Assembly (NCBI GenBank): GCA_963978905.1
Contig: OZ022258.1
Span: forward strand, 52,498,591-52,562,590
Direction: 5' to 3'
DNA: 64,000 bases
Source: Trichostrongylus colubriformis
Lineage: Eukaryota; Nematoda; Chromadorea; Rhabditida; Trichostrongylidae
The notes beneath the pieces were generated by a model. The model was given only the letters and a program-made list of their open reading frames with translations, was not told where the DNA came from and ran no database searches. Position 1 is the first letter of the stretch; the number at the start of each line of letters is the position of its first letter. The translations under genes and the position numbers were made by a program. Positions 24,170 through 36,629 of this stretch are shown piece after piece.

Positions 24170-25570
24170 TCTCACTCGTGTTATTGCGTCGCAACATTAA
24201 ATTAGTCGGATACATATCCAATACTGTATTCAAAAACTTTAAACTGAATACATGATGAAATAAATTGCACTCTTTTCGGCATAAGAAAAGCGCTAGGCGC
24301 CCAAAGCTTGTCAATATAATCAAGTTTCTTCCGCAATGTTTTGTAGAACCTGTTGCGCCTTTCGAATCGAATTTTAGAGCCGCACAAAAGTTAACAAGTA
24401 ATGAAAAACAGGGAAAAAGTAAACAAGAAAATGAAAAACAATATTTCTGAATGTATTGCAAACATAATAGACAACATAAAGGTTTTGCAACCCGACAATA
24501 AAAAACATATCGCTTAGTTCCTTGGTCTGTCAGACGAACAGTTTTTAAATACGTTATTTTATGTTTATTTGGCTGTCTTATAAACAATTCAACAAAACAA
24601 CATTTTTATGAACAAATAACCAGTCCTATAGTTATGCAGCAGACCATTAATAGTGTGTCTAACCCGAATCCCGGAACAACCAATCAACTCAGCCCGTCGG
24701 GAAACAAGTTAATCTGGGGCATCTCTAGGCAAGAAATATTTTTATACGCGTACGCTTTACAAGGGTGATGCCGGTCTAAAAAAGAATGAATGTTTAGACA
24801 CATTAAACAATCAATCAGAAATAGGATCGCATGCGACAATGAGGACATGGCTTATAATCAAGAAGTGTTTATTTACCTAGAAAAATAAGTGTAAAAAATT
24901 AATGTCCGTTTAAAAATATGTAAAGAGTGCAGGAATGTGAGAAGACGTCTTAGAAACTTACGTATCCATCAAGTGAGCTTAGACACAGTAAATACTAGCT
25001 GGGTACGCGCCGTGTCCTGTATACGAGCCAGCTGTCATGAGGAATTGATGCGAACAGATGTTTCTACAATTTGCAACGACGACGTTGAGTTGTAGTACAA
25101 GTGTAAAGAGAAGACTGAGACGTGATGAACGTGCGAGTAGACACAGACAGGGAAGTGCGCGAGCAAAACAAGCGGCCGGTCCCGCCTGACGCGCGCCGTT
25201 CTCGTAGGGAACGCTGAACTTCCCGAAGGAAGTCAGGCGCTTGCCATGGTCAATGAGAGCATTGACTGGAAAAGGGCTCGAAGGTTAATCCGAAAGGCCA
25301 AAACTCGGTCTTTGTGGCATTATAAGTAGTGCAAGTATTGAATTGAACGTTTAGCTGCCAGACCAGCCACGTAAAGGAATGGACACCTCGTGGCGTATCT
25401 CTGGGCAACGCGCCCGAGTATTCTTCTACTACTATACTAGCTCACAACCGTTGCCACTGATGTAAATAGCCGAACGGGGAAATCGAATAGAACTTTAAAC
25501 ACATTAGCGCACTAGCCGCCGCCGGATTCCACAAAAAAAACCAGAAGAAGAGTGAAATTCGAGACGTGTC
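24170..25570. other. No gene seen
   Basis: Stop-rich on both strands; nothing beyond AT-rich sequence. Confidence 0.5.
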
Positions 25571-25577
25571 GACTGCT

Positions 25578-26232
25578 GCAATGGTTTCCATGAAAAGCAA
25601 TGAATCCCAGATTAACTAGCATATTTTATGTTGCTTTCCGAAAGAAAACTAGAGATAAAACGCTAAATTTTACTCAATTCCTCCGAGAGTGTGCGCCGTG
25701 CTTTTTACTTGAACTCAGAGTCTTCGTGATAATTGAAAGAGATTTGGTCTACACAGCGTCTTACGAGATCTACTAATGTAGAAACTTATACCTTTTATTC
25801 CACCTTTTAGCCTTTATCCTAGGGGACAACCATGATGCTCATCGACGGACCTTATTAGCCGTAATATAGCTTGAGCAGACATTGATTGAATGTCATACAA
25901 AGAATGGTAATCAAAGGCTCCGTTCATCCACCTGGAATGTGCCAAACTTGGCACACCTTTAACTTTTTGCCATACTTGTGCAGTGGTTTCCATGAAAAAG
26001 CAATGAATTCCAGATCGAAGAGCAAATTAATTGTTGCTCTCCAAACGAAAGATTAACGACAAAACATTAAATTTCATTCAATTTCTGCAAAAGGGTGCGC
26101 CATGCTTTCTGCAACCCAGAGTCTTCGTGATATTTGGAAGAGATTTGGTCTACACAGCGTCTTACGAGATCTACTAATGTAGGAACTCGTACCTTTTATT
26201 CCACCTTTTAGCCTTTTTCTAGGGGACAAGTC
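25578..26232. repeat. Local direct duplication of about 254 bp
   Basis: 25578-25831 and 25979-26232 are diverged copies 401 bp apart. Shared blocks include GATTTGGTCTACACAGCGTC and CCACCTTTTAGCC. No frame is kept. Confidence 0.85.
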
Positions 26233-26524
26233 TCAAGATGCCCTTGACTGTTTTTGCATTTCGTTAGCAATAATTGAAGTTGGGGATTTAGACGATTTGA
26301 GCAAGACCGATCAGAGTTATGTATGATCCTTTACGGGGTAAAAATATGGCACATCAATCTATGTGTATATAATATAGCATCAAACGTATTCTTGTGTTAT
26401 GAGCAGCGGTGTGTTATGAGCACTATTCACTAATAATGTTGATGGTTATGGTAAGTATATTTTTGCTATCGATGCTACTCTGATGAGGGGAGGGGAGGAC
26501 CGTCTATATAAATTCGAACAGCTA

Positions 26525-26693
26525 TACAGTCCATTTCGGAAAAACCGACTGGGCATGTCCTACGAACTTGGGTGAGTGGTGAGAGTGAGAGTACGTGAGG
26601 AAAGTGAGAGTGTGTGGCGGGGTGAGAGAGTTTGATACATGTTCATCCAAGTCCGTAAAACACGCCCAATCAGTCTCCCCGAAATGGACTATA
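26525..26693. mobile_element. Foldback MITE, family A copy 3
   Basis: The ends TACAGTCCATTTCGGAAAAA and TCCCCGAAATGGACTATA are inverted repeats; the middle is GAGAGTGAGAGT-rich. Confidence 0.85.
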
Positions 26694-27113
26694 CATCGCT
26701 TTCGCGTCGAACTTGTCAATCGTGAAACACTGGTAGACCTCTTCACGATTAACTTCTCACTGACATGTCTCCTGGTTCGTCGCGTGAAAGAATCATGTTC
26801 TAACCAACCTTTTGAAACGCCCCCCCCCCCCCCTCTTCATTAGGACATCAGAATGCATAGCATCCTATTCTCATATGATATGATATAGTTTTATTGCATT
26901 TTATTTTTTTTCACTTATTGCATTTCATTTGAGTTTTTATATTTTTACATATTATTCAATTATCACATGATACGACCTAGTTTTATTGCACTTTATTTAT
27001 ATTTTAACAATTTCTGCATTTTTCCTTGATAATGTTACTACCTTCATATGTATGTGACAATGTGTACCACATTCCTACAGTACTTGAAAACTTCCGAGGA
27101 ATTACTTCCGAGG

Positions 27114-27197
27114 AATTTACTAGAGGTATTTGTTAGACAGTTCACTGCCCGAAGTCAATCGGGCAGTGAACTGTCTAACAAATACCTCTAGTAAATT
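27114..27197. repeat. Perfect 39-bp-arm hairpin
   Basis: Arms 27114-27152 and 27159-27197 are exact reverse complements around a 6-base loop (AGTCAA). Confidence 0.9.
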
Positions 27198-27668
27198 TGT
27201 TCAAAAGATTTTGTTAGTTCGCTCTTACGAAGAGCATACATACTTCAGTGGAATCCGATTACACAGTCATACAAGAATCTCGTTCACCTATTCATTCCAA
27301 GGCTCGGTCTACACCTCGTTAGTTCACCTGTTTTTCTGCATCTCTTCCTGTTCCTCTTGTTAAAAATGAACATCAGGTAAATATTAGAAAAGAAAATACA
27401 ACGGATTGCAAGCAATCGTGCAAATCACGAGACGGAATAATCTGTTGACGAATCCTCTGTATCAGCAAAGTTCTGTAGAAAATTAATGAAAAGCGGAATT
27501 GTTGTCACGGACGGAGATTCGAAAACAATAGGTGACATGCCGTGACGACACCTGTCATGTTTCATTTCAAAACAAAAGAATACGCAACTCAAATTCTTCG
27601 AATGTCTACGTGAAGGACAGCTTAACAGCTTAACACACAATGTCATGACATCTCTGATCCCTCAACTA

Positions 27669-29279
27669 TCACGCAGGCCTTTCTTCCACAATGGAATGGC
27701 GATAGGTTATAGAATAAAAGCCGTCTGGGCCATTCAGCACACTTAACTTCTCAAAGTCAGTTACATAAGGCAACGTTCCTATTGACGGAATTCGCATTTT
27801 GGCGTAATCTGCAGGAAAAGAATAGAGATGTATCGATTGGAAGAAGGGTGGAGGCTGCATTCCTGTGGAAATGCGGAATTACGGGATCACTATTTTTCTA
27901 ATGCGCTTCGGAGCTCTTCGGAGCTCAGAATAAACACGTATCTGATTGGTTTCCGCAATTTTCACAGCTCTGCAATTACACAAGAACTCAAATGTCGCAT
28001 TTTTTCTAATCGATACGTACTATTTTTATCATTTCCCGCAGATTCCGTTATTCTGCAAAAACGCTATTTCCACCACTATGAAAGCTGTCAAACCAATCCC
28101 ATCCAACATGAAAGACTAAATTAATATTCGCTCTGACCTCACTGCAGCCCGTCGCCTTGGTCAAATCGCTTTGAAGAGCCATTACGATTTCAGTCTGATT
28201 CAAAATGCTTTCCGCATCATGAATAGAAGCATAAACGCCAAGCGCTCGATCCTTCTTCTATTTTTCTTCTCGCTAGCGTTTCTCTTGCGCCACTGCAGGG
28301 TCAGCTGACGGTCAAACGTAGAACAATGTAATGTTCAACATGAATCCGTGAATTTTAACCCTCTAGAAACTCCTTCGAGAAGTGCTCCTCTATTCGTGAT
28401 CAACGCTAACAAACATGAAAATTGGAATATTTCGGTAGATTTTATGATAAAACCGAGGATGTTACAAAAGCGGGCAAGAGGAAGAGTGAAGCTAGCGTCA
28501 AAATTGAAATCACGAGCTCCAATGTCCTTTACTTCCGAATACGTCATTAATGGTAGACAGCTGGAAATTTCTCACGTTGTCATGGCAACTGAATGAGGCC
28601 AAATGATAATATCTGAACTAAATGCAAAATTGAGCGATAGCAGAAATAACTGACAGTTTGTTGTACCTGTGCTTGACAGTTGTCTTGCTTGTAGGATAGC
28701 GAAATTTCAGAGTGGTAATAATGATTTCTACTTATCGATAAAGCTTCCTCGAGGTAATTTTCGTGTACTGGAATCACTTCGGACGCGATATACGGCGAAA
28801 AGTAGCACCTATTGAAGGAGTTTCAGGATATTCGTGAGGAATTAATTATGGATTTATATTGAAGCAGTACTCATTTTACCCAAAACTCGTGGTACACAAG
28901 TACTCCGTAGAGGTTATGTAAAGTTGAGTAAAAATTTTGCAGAGCGTGACGCGATGAGTGCCCACAAGAGGGTCGTAGCGGGCTCCCCAAGCAATTCTCG
29001 TGTCTAACGCCTCTTTTTGGGCAGTTGCCCAGAATCCGAATACGTGCGACTCCCTAACTGACACGAATTGCACCGCAAACCGCGGTGCGAGACTCAGCCC
29101 TAAAGAAACACAGCCCGCTGTGGAAACATCAACCTGACTCAATGAAGGATCAAACACCACAAGGCCAGCAGTCATCGACTTTGGCGAAATGTTTTGAAGG
29201 ATAACTGCCAGTTGGTTTTGGGAAAATGTGAAAAAGGAATAGCTTCCTACTAAAAAAACCCTGAATGGCTCAACTGTGA
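27669..29279 (-). CDS. Unrecognised minus-strand gene, partial model
   Basis: Strong exons are 29279-28880 (acceptor CGTTTTTAG, donor GG/gtaaaa), 28808-28667 and 27808-27669 (acceptor TTTTCCTGCAG, stop TGA). A probable exon at about 28257-28143 ends in the phase the last exon needs. The first exon is a 133-codon open frame with protein-like composition (ILQNISPKSMTAGLVVF, then STAGCVSLGLSLAPRF). The second contains IPVHENYLEEALSIS. The end reads KLSVLNGPDGFYSITYRH and stops soon after. The segment between 28667 and about 28257 is unresolved: two overlapping frames at 28560-28450 both look possible and neither joins cleanly on both sides. No signal peptide or membrane span is evident in the part seen. 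5' exons must lie above 29279. I cannot name a family, so the function is unknown. Confidence 0.5.
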
Positions 29280-29590
29280 CTAAAAACGAGGCCCTGCTTT
29301 TTAACGAATTCACTTGTTGACCTCCTCAGTTCTCGTTCCGCCAGCCGATCGCGTCACGGGCTAGGCATGACCGCTGCACATTACAGATTCATGGGCTGTG
29401 ACTGATGCATCAGAATTAGGACGTGCCGAGAACTACAACCTAAAATGTCGATGGGCAAATTCAATATTTTTTTGTTTCTGGTCATATTTTTCCACTTTTC
29501 GCTCAACTATTACAAAGCATCTCTATCTCTACATTTGGATGCCGGCTAAACTACACAGTGTTTTCGAACCACCACGATGTAAGGATTTAG

Positions 29591-30108
29591 GATAAAATCC
29601 GTGCATGGTCGAATAAGGAAGATGAAAGTTTGAGTGGCCCTTCTCATGGGTTGCGCCGTGTATTTGACTCCTTACGTGAATCGTTCAGAATTGTGAGTGA
29701 ACATTCACTTTCAAGACCGAATACGTTTACAAATATTTCTCCATCGCCAGTGTCACCTCAGATCGCACATGTTGATAGAGGCTTGATTTCTCAGAGGAGG
29801 ATCAATCACAGTGTCTGCGATGCGGCACATCTGGTTTGTGCGATGCCTTTGCCAATTTTATGATGGCGAAGTGTCGAGTTGTAGGAAATGAAGAGCAGGT
29901 GATAAAGCTGTTTTTGCCGATTTTTAAGCCGATTTGCAGAGCTCTTGAAGCGTTTCTGGTAAAAGATTCACTATCGGTTGTTGGAGATTATTCGTTCGTG
30001 TTTTCGTGTTCTTCGATAGCTGATTCATTGTTTTCTGCAAGCTGCATTTCTCTTTCTTGTAACAGCTGTTTGCTCAGAATGTTTTTTTTGCCGAAATGTT
30101 TTTCGTAA
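29591..30108 (+). CDS. Possible plus-strand exons of an unknown gene
   Basis: 29591-29692 is bounded by a GATTTAG acceptor and a GTGAGT donor and reads DKIRAWSNKEDESLSG..GLRRVFDSLRES. A second open frame from 29795 (after TTTCTCAG) to the stop at 30108 reads EDQSQCLRCGTSGLCDAF and continues for about 100 codons. The two join in phase only if an earlier GTGAAT donor is used in the first. Composition is protein-like, but I recognise no family, and nearby sequence on the other strand is also coding-like. Treat as a lead only. Confidence 0.22.
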
Positions 30109-30109
30109 C

Positions 30110-31435
30110 AAGAAATTATTTTGCGGATGAGCGATCAAATGCGAAAACTGTAGCTTCTATAAGCAGATTATAGGCAAATTTGAGGCACCGTGACCCATGT
30201 TAGGCGTTATCAGGTTGGCGGGTCTGGTGGAAACAAAATTATTTCACCACATGCTGGACTTCTTTCTTCACTATCAAGCTTAGAGTTGAAGAAAACTGAA
30301 TTTTGAGAAATACGGTACTGCCTTAACCATTCCCCCCACCTCCTCCGCCCCCCTCTACGCTGCCCGCCACGTGTTCTTGTACCTAAGGTGTCTTTTAAAA
30401 AAAGAAAAGAAAAAAGGTTCTGATCGGTATAATAGCAACGCTACCTTGTATAAATTGTAACTGTCGACTGCTTTTTTCCATTCGCCCTAAATCATCAACA
30501 AAAACCGGATGTTCTACTCTATCTCAAAGTTATGATGGTACTCCGTGGAGACTCCATGATTATCAGAAGGATCCTTGACGACTTTTCAAAGTACGTCCTT
30601 TCACTTCTCAACCCCAAATGCTGTCAAATATATTGGCCTAAAACCCTCCCCCCTTTCCAGTATCCATAATAGTGCCACATGCGTGCTCAAGAACCGATCC
30701 ATCAGTGCAGTGGTGGTATGGGAACCCATATGCATCGGAGTATCTGGCGGAAATGAGCAATTACTTCTAATGATCATAGGTTACAAATGAGAAAGCGACG
30801 AAAAAATGAAAATTGTTTGGAAAGAAGAAAAAGCAGGACGAAAATGACGGAAGCGTGGAATATAGTATCTAGGCCTCAGGTCCCTCGATTTCCCACAAAT
30901 GTGCTTTACCTCTAGCATTTCCTTGCCGTTTTCTAGCCTCAAAATCTATTGAAGCCACTTTTAATAGACTTTAGAAAAAACTGACTTTGAAATTACAACT
31001 TTATAAAATTTCCATATATCCTTCCGCATATTTCTCTTGCAGGAAAGTAGGTGTGACTTATCACGAGACATTAAATGAATAGGAAAGTTCAGGCTCCTTT
31101 GAAAGGCTGGCTGAGTGTACTTCCTGAGTCATTCCTATTGAACACATATGTATTTCTCAGGAGCGAATCTTTACTAAAACTGAATAAGCACACATGAGTC
31201 ATTACAGCAGTGATAAATCAGCCGAATCGCTAGCATTGTAGCCCAACAGCCTGGAATGGGGATCGACCTTCTACTGGTCACTGTGGATGACCCTGGTGCC
31301 ACGAATTGACTGATCTCATGGTGGAAGGTTGGGTTAGTCTAAGCTAACATGGATCAGGAATTGACCACTGGACTATACCACTGGAAGCGGTGTTTCTTAT
31401 TGATCTTACTTCTGATTAGACCGGCTTCGCCGTCT
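30110..31435. other. No gene seen
   Basis: AT-rich; one short frame (30575-30790) lacks support. Confidence 0.45.
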
Positions 31436-31439
31436 CATC

Positions 31440-31506
31440 GGACAGACTGTCAGACAAACAAATAAACAAACAAACAAAGAAACAAACTCACAGACAGACA
31501 GACAGA

Positions 31507-31539
<33 letters not shown>

Positions 31540-31562
31540 GTCAGACAGAGAGACAGACCAAT

Positions 31563-31599
<37 letters not shown>

Positions 31600-31617
31600 A
31601 AGAAACAAACAAACGAA
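31440..31617. repeat. GACA/AAAC microsatellite
   Basis: Long runs of GACA with interspersed AAAC/AAAT units on the plus strand. Confidence 0.95.
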
Positions 31618-34093
31618 CACGTCAAGCTTGTGCTTTATAAATGCATAGGATTACAATCGTCCCGTTACATGTAAAGAGAATTGAGAAGTAAGGTTATTAA
31701 GGACATCATGGTTTGAAAACGGCGCTCTTAATGTAGTGGAGCCAAGAAGAAACGCTAACCTGCTGATAATCATGAGCAACTTTATGACTACGACCCGCGC
31801 TTCAGCCATATGGCTTTCGAGCGACCAGGAGGAGTTTTCCGTGTGGGAAAGTCATTGGGACAAGAATGCTACGGGTGTGAGGACACACGATTCGTGTCGT
31901 TGCGTTCGGCTTGATGGGTGCTCAAGATGCTAAAGAATTACCATGCACTGGACCTTCTTTCTGCTTCATCGCTTTTGAGTCCAAAATACAGCACCCTTCG
32001 CACGCCCATCATCGTGTCGCGCGCCAAACGCGGCCACGAGAATTCACTACTATTGCAGTGGCACACACCCGGACAGTACATGTGATATCAGCTCATAATA
32101 TCCCTAGTTATAATAATCAAAGCAAATCTCAAAAATTTTCATCAAATGATTTCCTGAGGAACATATTTCACATCCCAAACAAAATCATAAAGACACAGCT
32201 CGAATCACAATGAAAAACACTAATTCATCATCTCATTATCATTTTTGCTAAGTTATGATTCACCGTCAACTTGTTGCAGCTCATCTCCTTTTACTTATAT
32301 GGCTTCCCCTTTTGAGAAAACAGCATGATTGAAGTGGAATTTTAGGAAAATGAATAACGTAACAGAATGGTGAGTGTGTGGGCGCACGTTTGCTCTCCCC
32401 ACTTCACCCTGAGCTCTTAATAAGTTGAAAAACCGGAACAAAGAAATTCTCTTCACTATTTACAAACTCAGCAGGAAATGCCAGTTTCAAAGACAAATGC
32501 TTGTTACAGCACAGGAATGATCCAAAAACAACAATTAATGAGCGGTTTCGATCACTTTTTGTTGATCACAATTAGGAAGTATTACAACAAGTTATTTTTC
32601 GGTGGCTCTAGCACCAGCAACTCAGCTACAGACTTTAAGCGACTTTTTAGAATGAAATTTATTGAAGGTTGCAAACTGTACAACTGTACAAAACTGTACA
32701 AATTTGAGTCTCTTTAATAGAATTCTGAAGATGCAAGGAAGGTGTAGCGCAATAAGATGTGAAGACTCCATCTAATGACATTAGCGAGGTGTTACGACAC
32801 TTAACCAAATTCGGAGTGCGGGCTCCTCCCACAAGTGAGGGTTCATTCAACTGCGTATCGCTGCCACGTATGACAGAACCGCGTGGCTGTGATCGATATA
32901 TAATACTTTGATGCTGTGCGCAACACAACTCGCCCCGCAATAACTATCAATGAAAGCACCCTAAAATAATTGGAAAGAATCTGCAAGTTTATCGTCATCG
33001 TTCTTGTTCCCACACACACACATCTCTTCGTGGACGAAACACATTAGCTGCGGCTCTGTTTTTTAATGTACAAAGGGTGGGCTGGAAGCATTGAGACTGC
33101 GTGAACGCAAAGCGGAAATGATGCTTCATCACGATAACATCATCTGTCAACAGTTGCTTGAATTCATGCCTAGTTCTTGTACTGGTACACTAACCCACAG
33201 AAACATTAAGAAGCCCTGGTCAATTACTCATGTAAGGTCAAAGCATATACAATTGACGAAGGGAGAATGGAAAAAGGTAAAAAATTGTTAAACAAAAAGT
33301 CAAACATAGAACTCGAGGGAAGTTCGAAAGCTTCCAAAATGTCACGGACGGATAGACAGGGATGCTTAAGGGCGAAATTAAGACGCCTTCAAACTTGACG
33401 CTGGCAGAGCAAGGCGGGCAGAGTCGGTCTGGCGAACGTGCAGATCGCGTCAAAATCAGCGCAGGCAGCAGGACGTGGCTGCGTTCACATGCAGAGAGGC
33501 AAAGTGTAGGGGCGAAGACGCAGCCGCTTCCTGCCGCCGACGCCGCACAGTATAAAGGCGACTATGACAGAACAAGACCGCAGATACTTTCAAAACCGTA
33601 AAATGTTATAAAGATAACTACACAGTCGAATATTTATTTACTTTGAAGGTTCCGCACTTCATGACTTGCGATTTCTTTGAATTTTCCCAGTACTCGTCTC
33701 CATGAATGGTCAAATCATGGATCATACGGGACTCAGATACGGCCCCTGAATCTTGGACGTACACCTTTTGATACCAAAACCCGGCTCATCAGGTATATAC
33801 AGAGGCATTTCCAAGCTTGTCATTTCAAGATCATTTCGAGAAAAAAACAATATCCCGATACTATGTCCACCCACTAGAAGGATATCTCTATGAGCACTCA
33901 GGCGTGTAGCCCTATCTGGAATTTTCGCGCGACGAGAGGCGCAACAACTGCGAATTGATACCATCGTGTGTGATTGCACACATCGCGCACACTCCCTTTG
34001 AAGACAGTGTTAGGGGTAATTGTGATGATAAGGAATCCCTGAAGGAGTCATTCACTCGAAGACTACGGGTTTGGAACGTCTATTTGCGACGAA

Positions 34094-34391
34094 GGGCGGA
34101 GGTGGTGTAGTGACAGGTGGCGCGCACCCCACTCTCACGGTGCGGGGATCAAATCCCGCATCAACGCCCGCCCAGACCAACCAAGCCTCCCATCCCTCCG
34201 GGGTCAGTAAATTGGAACCAGGCTCGTCTGGGAGGATAATAGCACTGACTTGTACATCGGCTGGCCACCGCAAGTCATTGTATAGGCCACATCACTTTCA
34301 TCAGCCATCACGATTCTGAATGGAACTAGAATGTGCGGCGCATCCCACGGAAGAGATTGATTAACGCCAAAAACTTTATCCTTTTATCCTT
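34094..34391 (+). mobile_element. tRNA-type SINE with 13-bp target-site duplication
   Basis: 298 bp flanked by perfect copies of TATTTGCGACGAA (34081-34093 and 34392-34404). The head has a pol III A-box-like GGTGTAGTGACAGGTGG (about 34104) and a B-box-like GGGGATCAAATCCC (34144-34157). The 3' end is a CTTTAT simple-repeat tail. These are the hallmarks of a tRNA-derived SINE mobilised by a LINE. Diverged relatives lie at 6.7 and probably 58.2 kb. Confidence 0.8.
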
Positions 34392-34899
34392 TATTTGCGA
34401 CGAAATCCCCCGCGAAGGTTTTTCGCTCGAGCCGCCTTACTGTGCTTGGTCCGCCTCCTAGAGACTGATTGGCTGGGGTGGGAATAGAAGGCATCGCGAC
34501 CCGCTTTCTCAGTTTTGGCTTGGAGCGCACTCCGGAAAAAGGATGCTCCCTCATTTCCGAACATCCCTTCGTGTTTGGAACATGGCAACACGTCCACGGA
34601 AAACTCGCCTGATACCCGCCTCTTCACGGGAAGGCTCCACGTCGGGATTCAACGGTGGGGACCTGTAACTGGGCATCTCAACTTTCAAATTCACTACTTC
34701 TTTTACTTTTCTGCATTTCCCCAAGCATTGCCTTTGATGTTTTACGCCCGAATTAACTATCTCTTGATTGGGACTGCAACCACGTGATGTGGTTTCGTTT
34801 ACTCTTATTGTTACTGATTTGTCTTTCAGAGCATCAGAGTTACTGATTTCAGGCACTGATGAGATAAACAGTATTTCTTTAAAGAACCTCTATGATACC

Positions 34900-35007
34900 A
34901 ACCCCTTTGCGTCCTGAGAGGATTCCAAACCGACCGCGGCAAGTGTTGCTAATGTCGCCGTGAGTGCGACGCCGTAAGGTGAGAATTCGACATAAGGCTA
35001 CACACCC
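34900..35007. mobile_element. Mutator-like MITE, right-end fragment
   Basis: GTGAGTGCGACGCCGTAAGG followed by CGACATAAGGCTACACACCC matches the right end of the 35.9 kb element. Confidence 0.6.
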
Positions 35008-35878
35008 TTAGCACTAATACCTTCCTCACCAGTTGTTATCCTGATATTGGTGCGTGGCCGTGTATTGATTGCTGACCATAACCCACACTTATCCAGTTAT
35101 ACAACATTGAATGATATGATAATCAGATAGCGCATACTGAGATAAATTGGAGTAATTACCGAGCATGGTGATTTTCCATGATAAGGTCTTGTCGCCATTC
35201 TCTAGCAAGCGCTTCGAAATGGCATTGGATTTCCACTCACACCTCAAAACCAAAGAAAAAATCTACATAGATATCTGATGAAAGGGAGAGGGTATGAAGG
35301 GAGCAAGTGTGAAAGAAAATCGGGGAAGCCGTTAGATTGACAGATTTGTTAATGAGGCATGTTTCTGTTGTTCTACATCGATTAGCAATTCTTGGAATGA
35401 GCCATGCATATGGCGATCATCACCAGTAAAATACAAGAAGAATCATGGAAAAAGTCGCAGAAATTGTATAATGTTGCATAACTGCCAGGTGAAACAACGA
35501 GAAGCCTTTCAAGCAGTGCTCAACTCCAGTTCCCAGAGATCTCACACAATTAGGATTATACGTGCAATATGCTTCCCAAAGCTGCGCCCAGAAAATTCTG
35601 GGAAATTTTTGATGAATGCGATTTCCTTCCCTCTCCCGGTCTTCATTCGACGCTAAATGTTTTTATCTCAAGGCGTATCCATTGATAATGGTAACTTTGC
35701 TGCCTAGTACAAACTGTTATCATCGACTGACCACATTTATAGAGATCCACAAGTATTCAAAAAGACGAAGACTTGAAGAAAACCTCAAAAATTTTTTTAA
35801 AATACGGCTCTTTCACTTTTCAACATAGATTATGACCCTATAAGGATTACTTGACCCTTGCATGACCCTGATCCTTCC

Positions 35879-36132
35879 GGGTGTGTACCGACGTCTGGAA
35901 ATCGCGCGGCTGCATGCGGCGAGTGTGAGTTGTTTATCGTTTTATCTGTTGAAACAGCAACAACCACAACATAGGCAAACTTCAAACCCTCCCACCTGCA
36001 ATCTTTAGATCTCTCTCACGTCACCAGCCTACTGCATCCTGAGAAAAATTCCAACGGACTGCGGCAAGTCCTACTGATGGCACCGAGAGTGCGACGCCGC
36101 AACGTGATTTTTAGACGTAACGCTACACACCC
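35879..36132. mobile_element. Mutator-like MITE, copy 2
   Basis: Ends GGGTGTGTACCGACGTC and GACGTAACGCTACACACCC. Perfect 9-bp target duplication GATCCTTCC at 35870-35878 and 36133-36141. It was duplicated with its flanks, so the same element recurs at 36376-36629. Confidence 0.85.
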
Positions 36133-36375
36133 GATCCTTCCTTTGACCTTTGATCTGTACTCGACTGCTCTTTTCTGAGAAAGCTAATATGAATCAATTT
36201 CTTGCCCATTCAATTTCCACCTTACCTTCAGGTGAGATGCTGGAGTCAACTAGGCTCATTTTCAAAGTTGAATGAAAACTTTGAAAATGAGCCTAGTTGA
36301 CTCCAGCATCTGACCTGAAGGTAAGGTGGAAAACTTCAAAGGATTACTTGACCCTTGCATGACCCTGATCCTTCC

Positions 36376-36629
36376 GGGTGTGTACCGACGTCTGGAAATC
36401 GCGCGGCTGCATGCGGCGAGTGTGAGTTGTTTATCGTTTTATCTGTTGAAACAGCAACAACCACAACATAGGCAAACTTCAAACCCTCCCACCTGCAATC
36501 TTTAGATCTCTCTCACGTCACCAGCCTACTGCATCCTGAGAAAAATTCCAACGGACTGCGGCAAGTCCTACTGATGGCACCGAGAGTGCGACGCCGCAAC
36601 GTGATTTTTAGACGTAACGCTACACACCC
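36376..36629. mobile_element. Mutator-like MITE, second copy within the duplicated block
   Basis: Same element and 9-bp duplication as at 35879-36132, offset by 497 bp. Confidence 0.85.

Noticed and set aside
23907..24587. 226-codon minus-strand frame, the longest in the window
   Set aside because: It runs across the right end of the 736-bp inverted-repeat element into flanking DNA, has Cys/Phe/Leu-rich composition without motifs, and shows no splice signals.
31440..31617. Regular repeat spacing considered as a CRISPR-like array
   Set aside because: It is a GACA microsatellite without unique spacers, in a eukaryotic genome.
34391..34856. Frames on both strands next to the SINE
   Set aside because: A GC-rich patch opens several frames; there are no splice signals or recognisable family.
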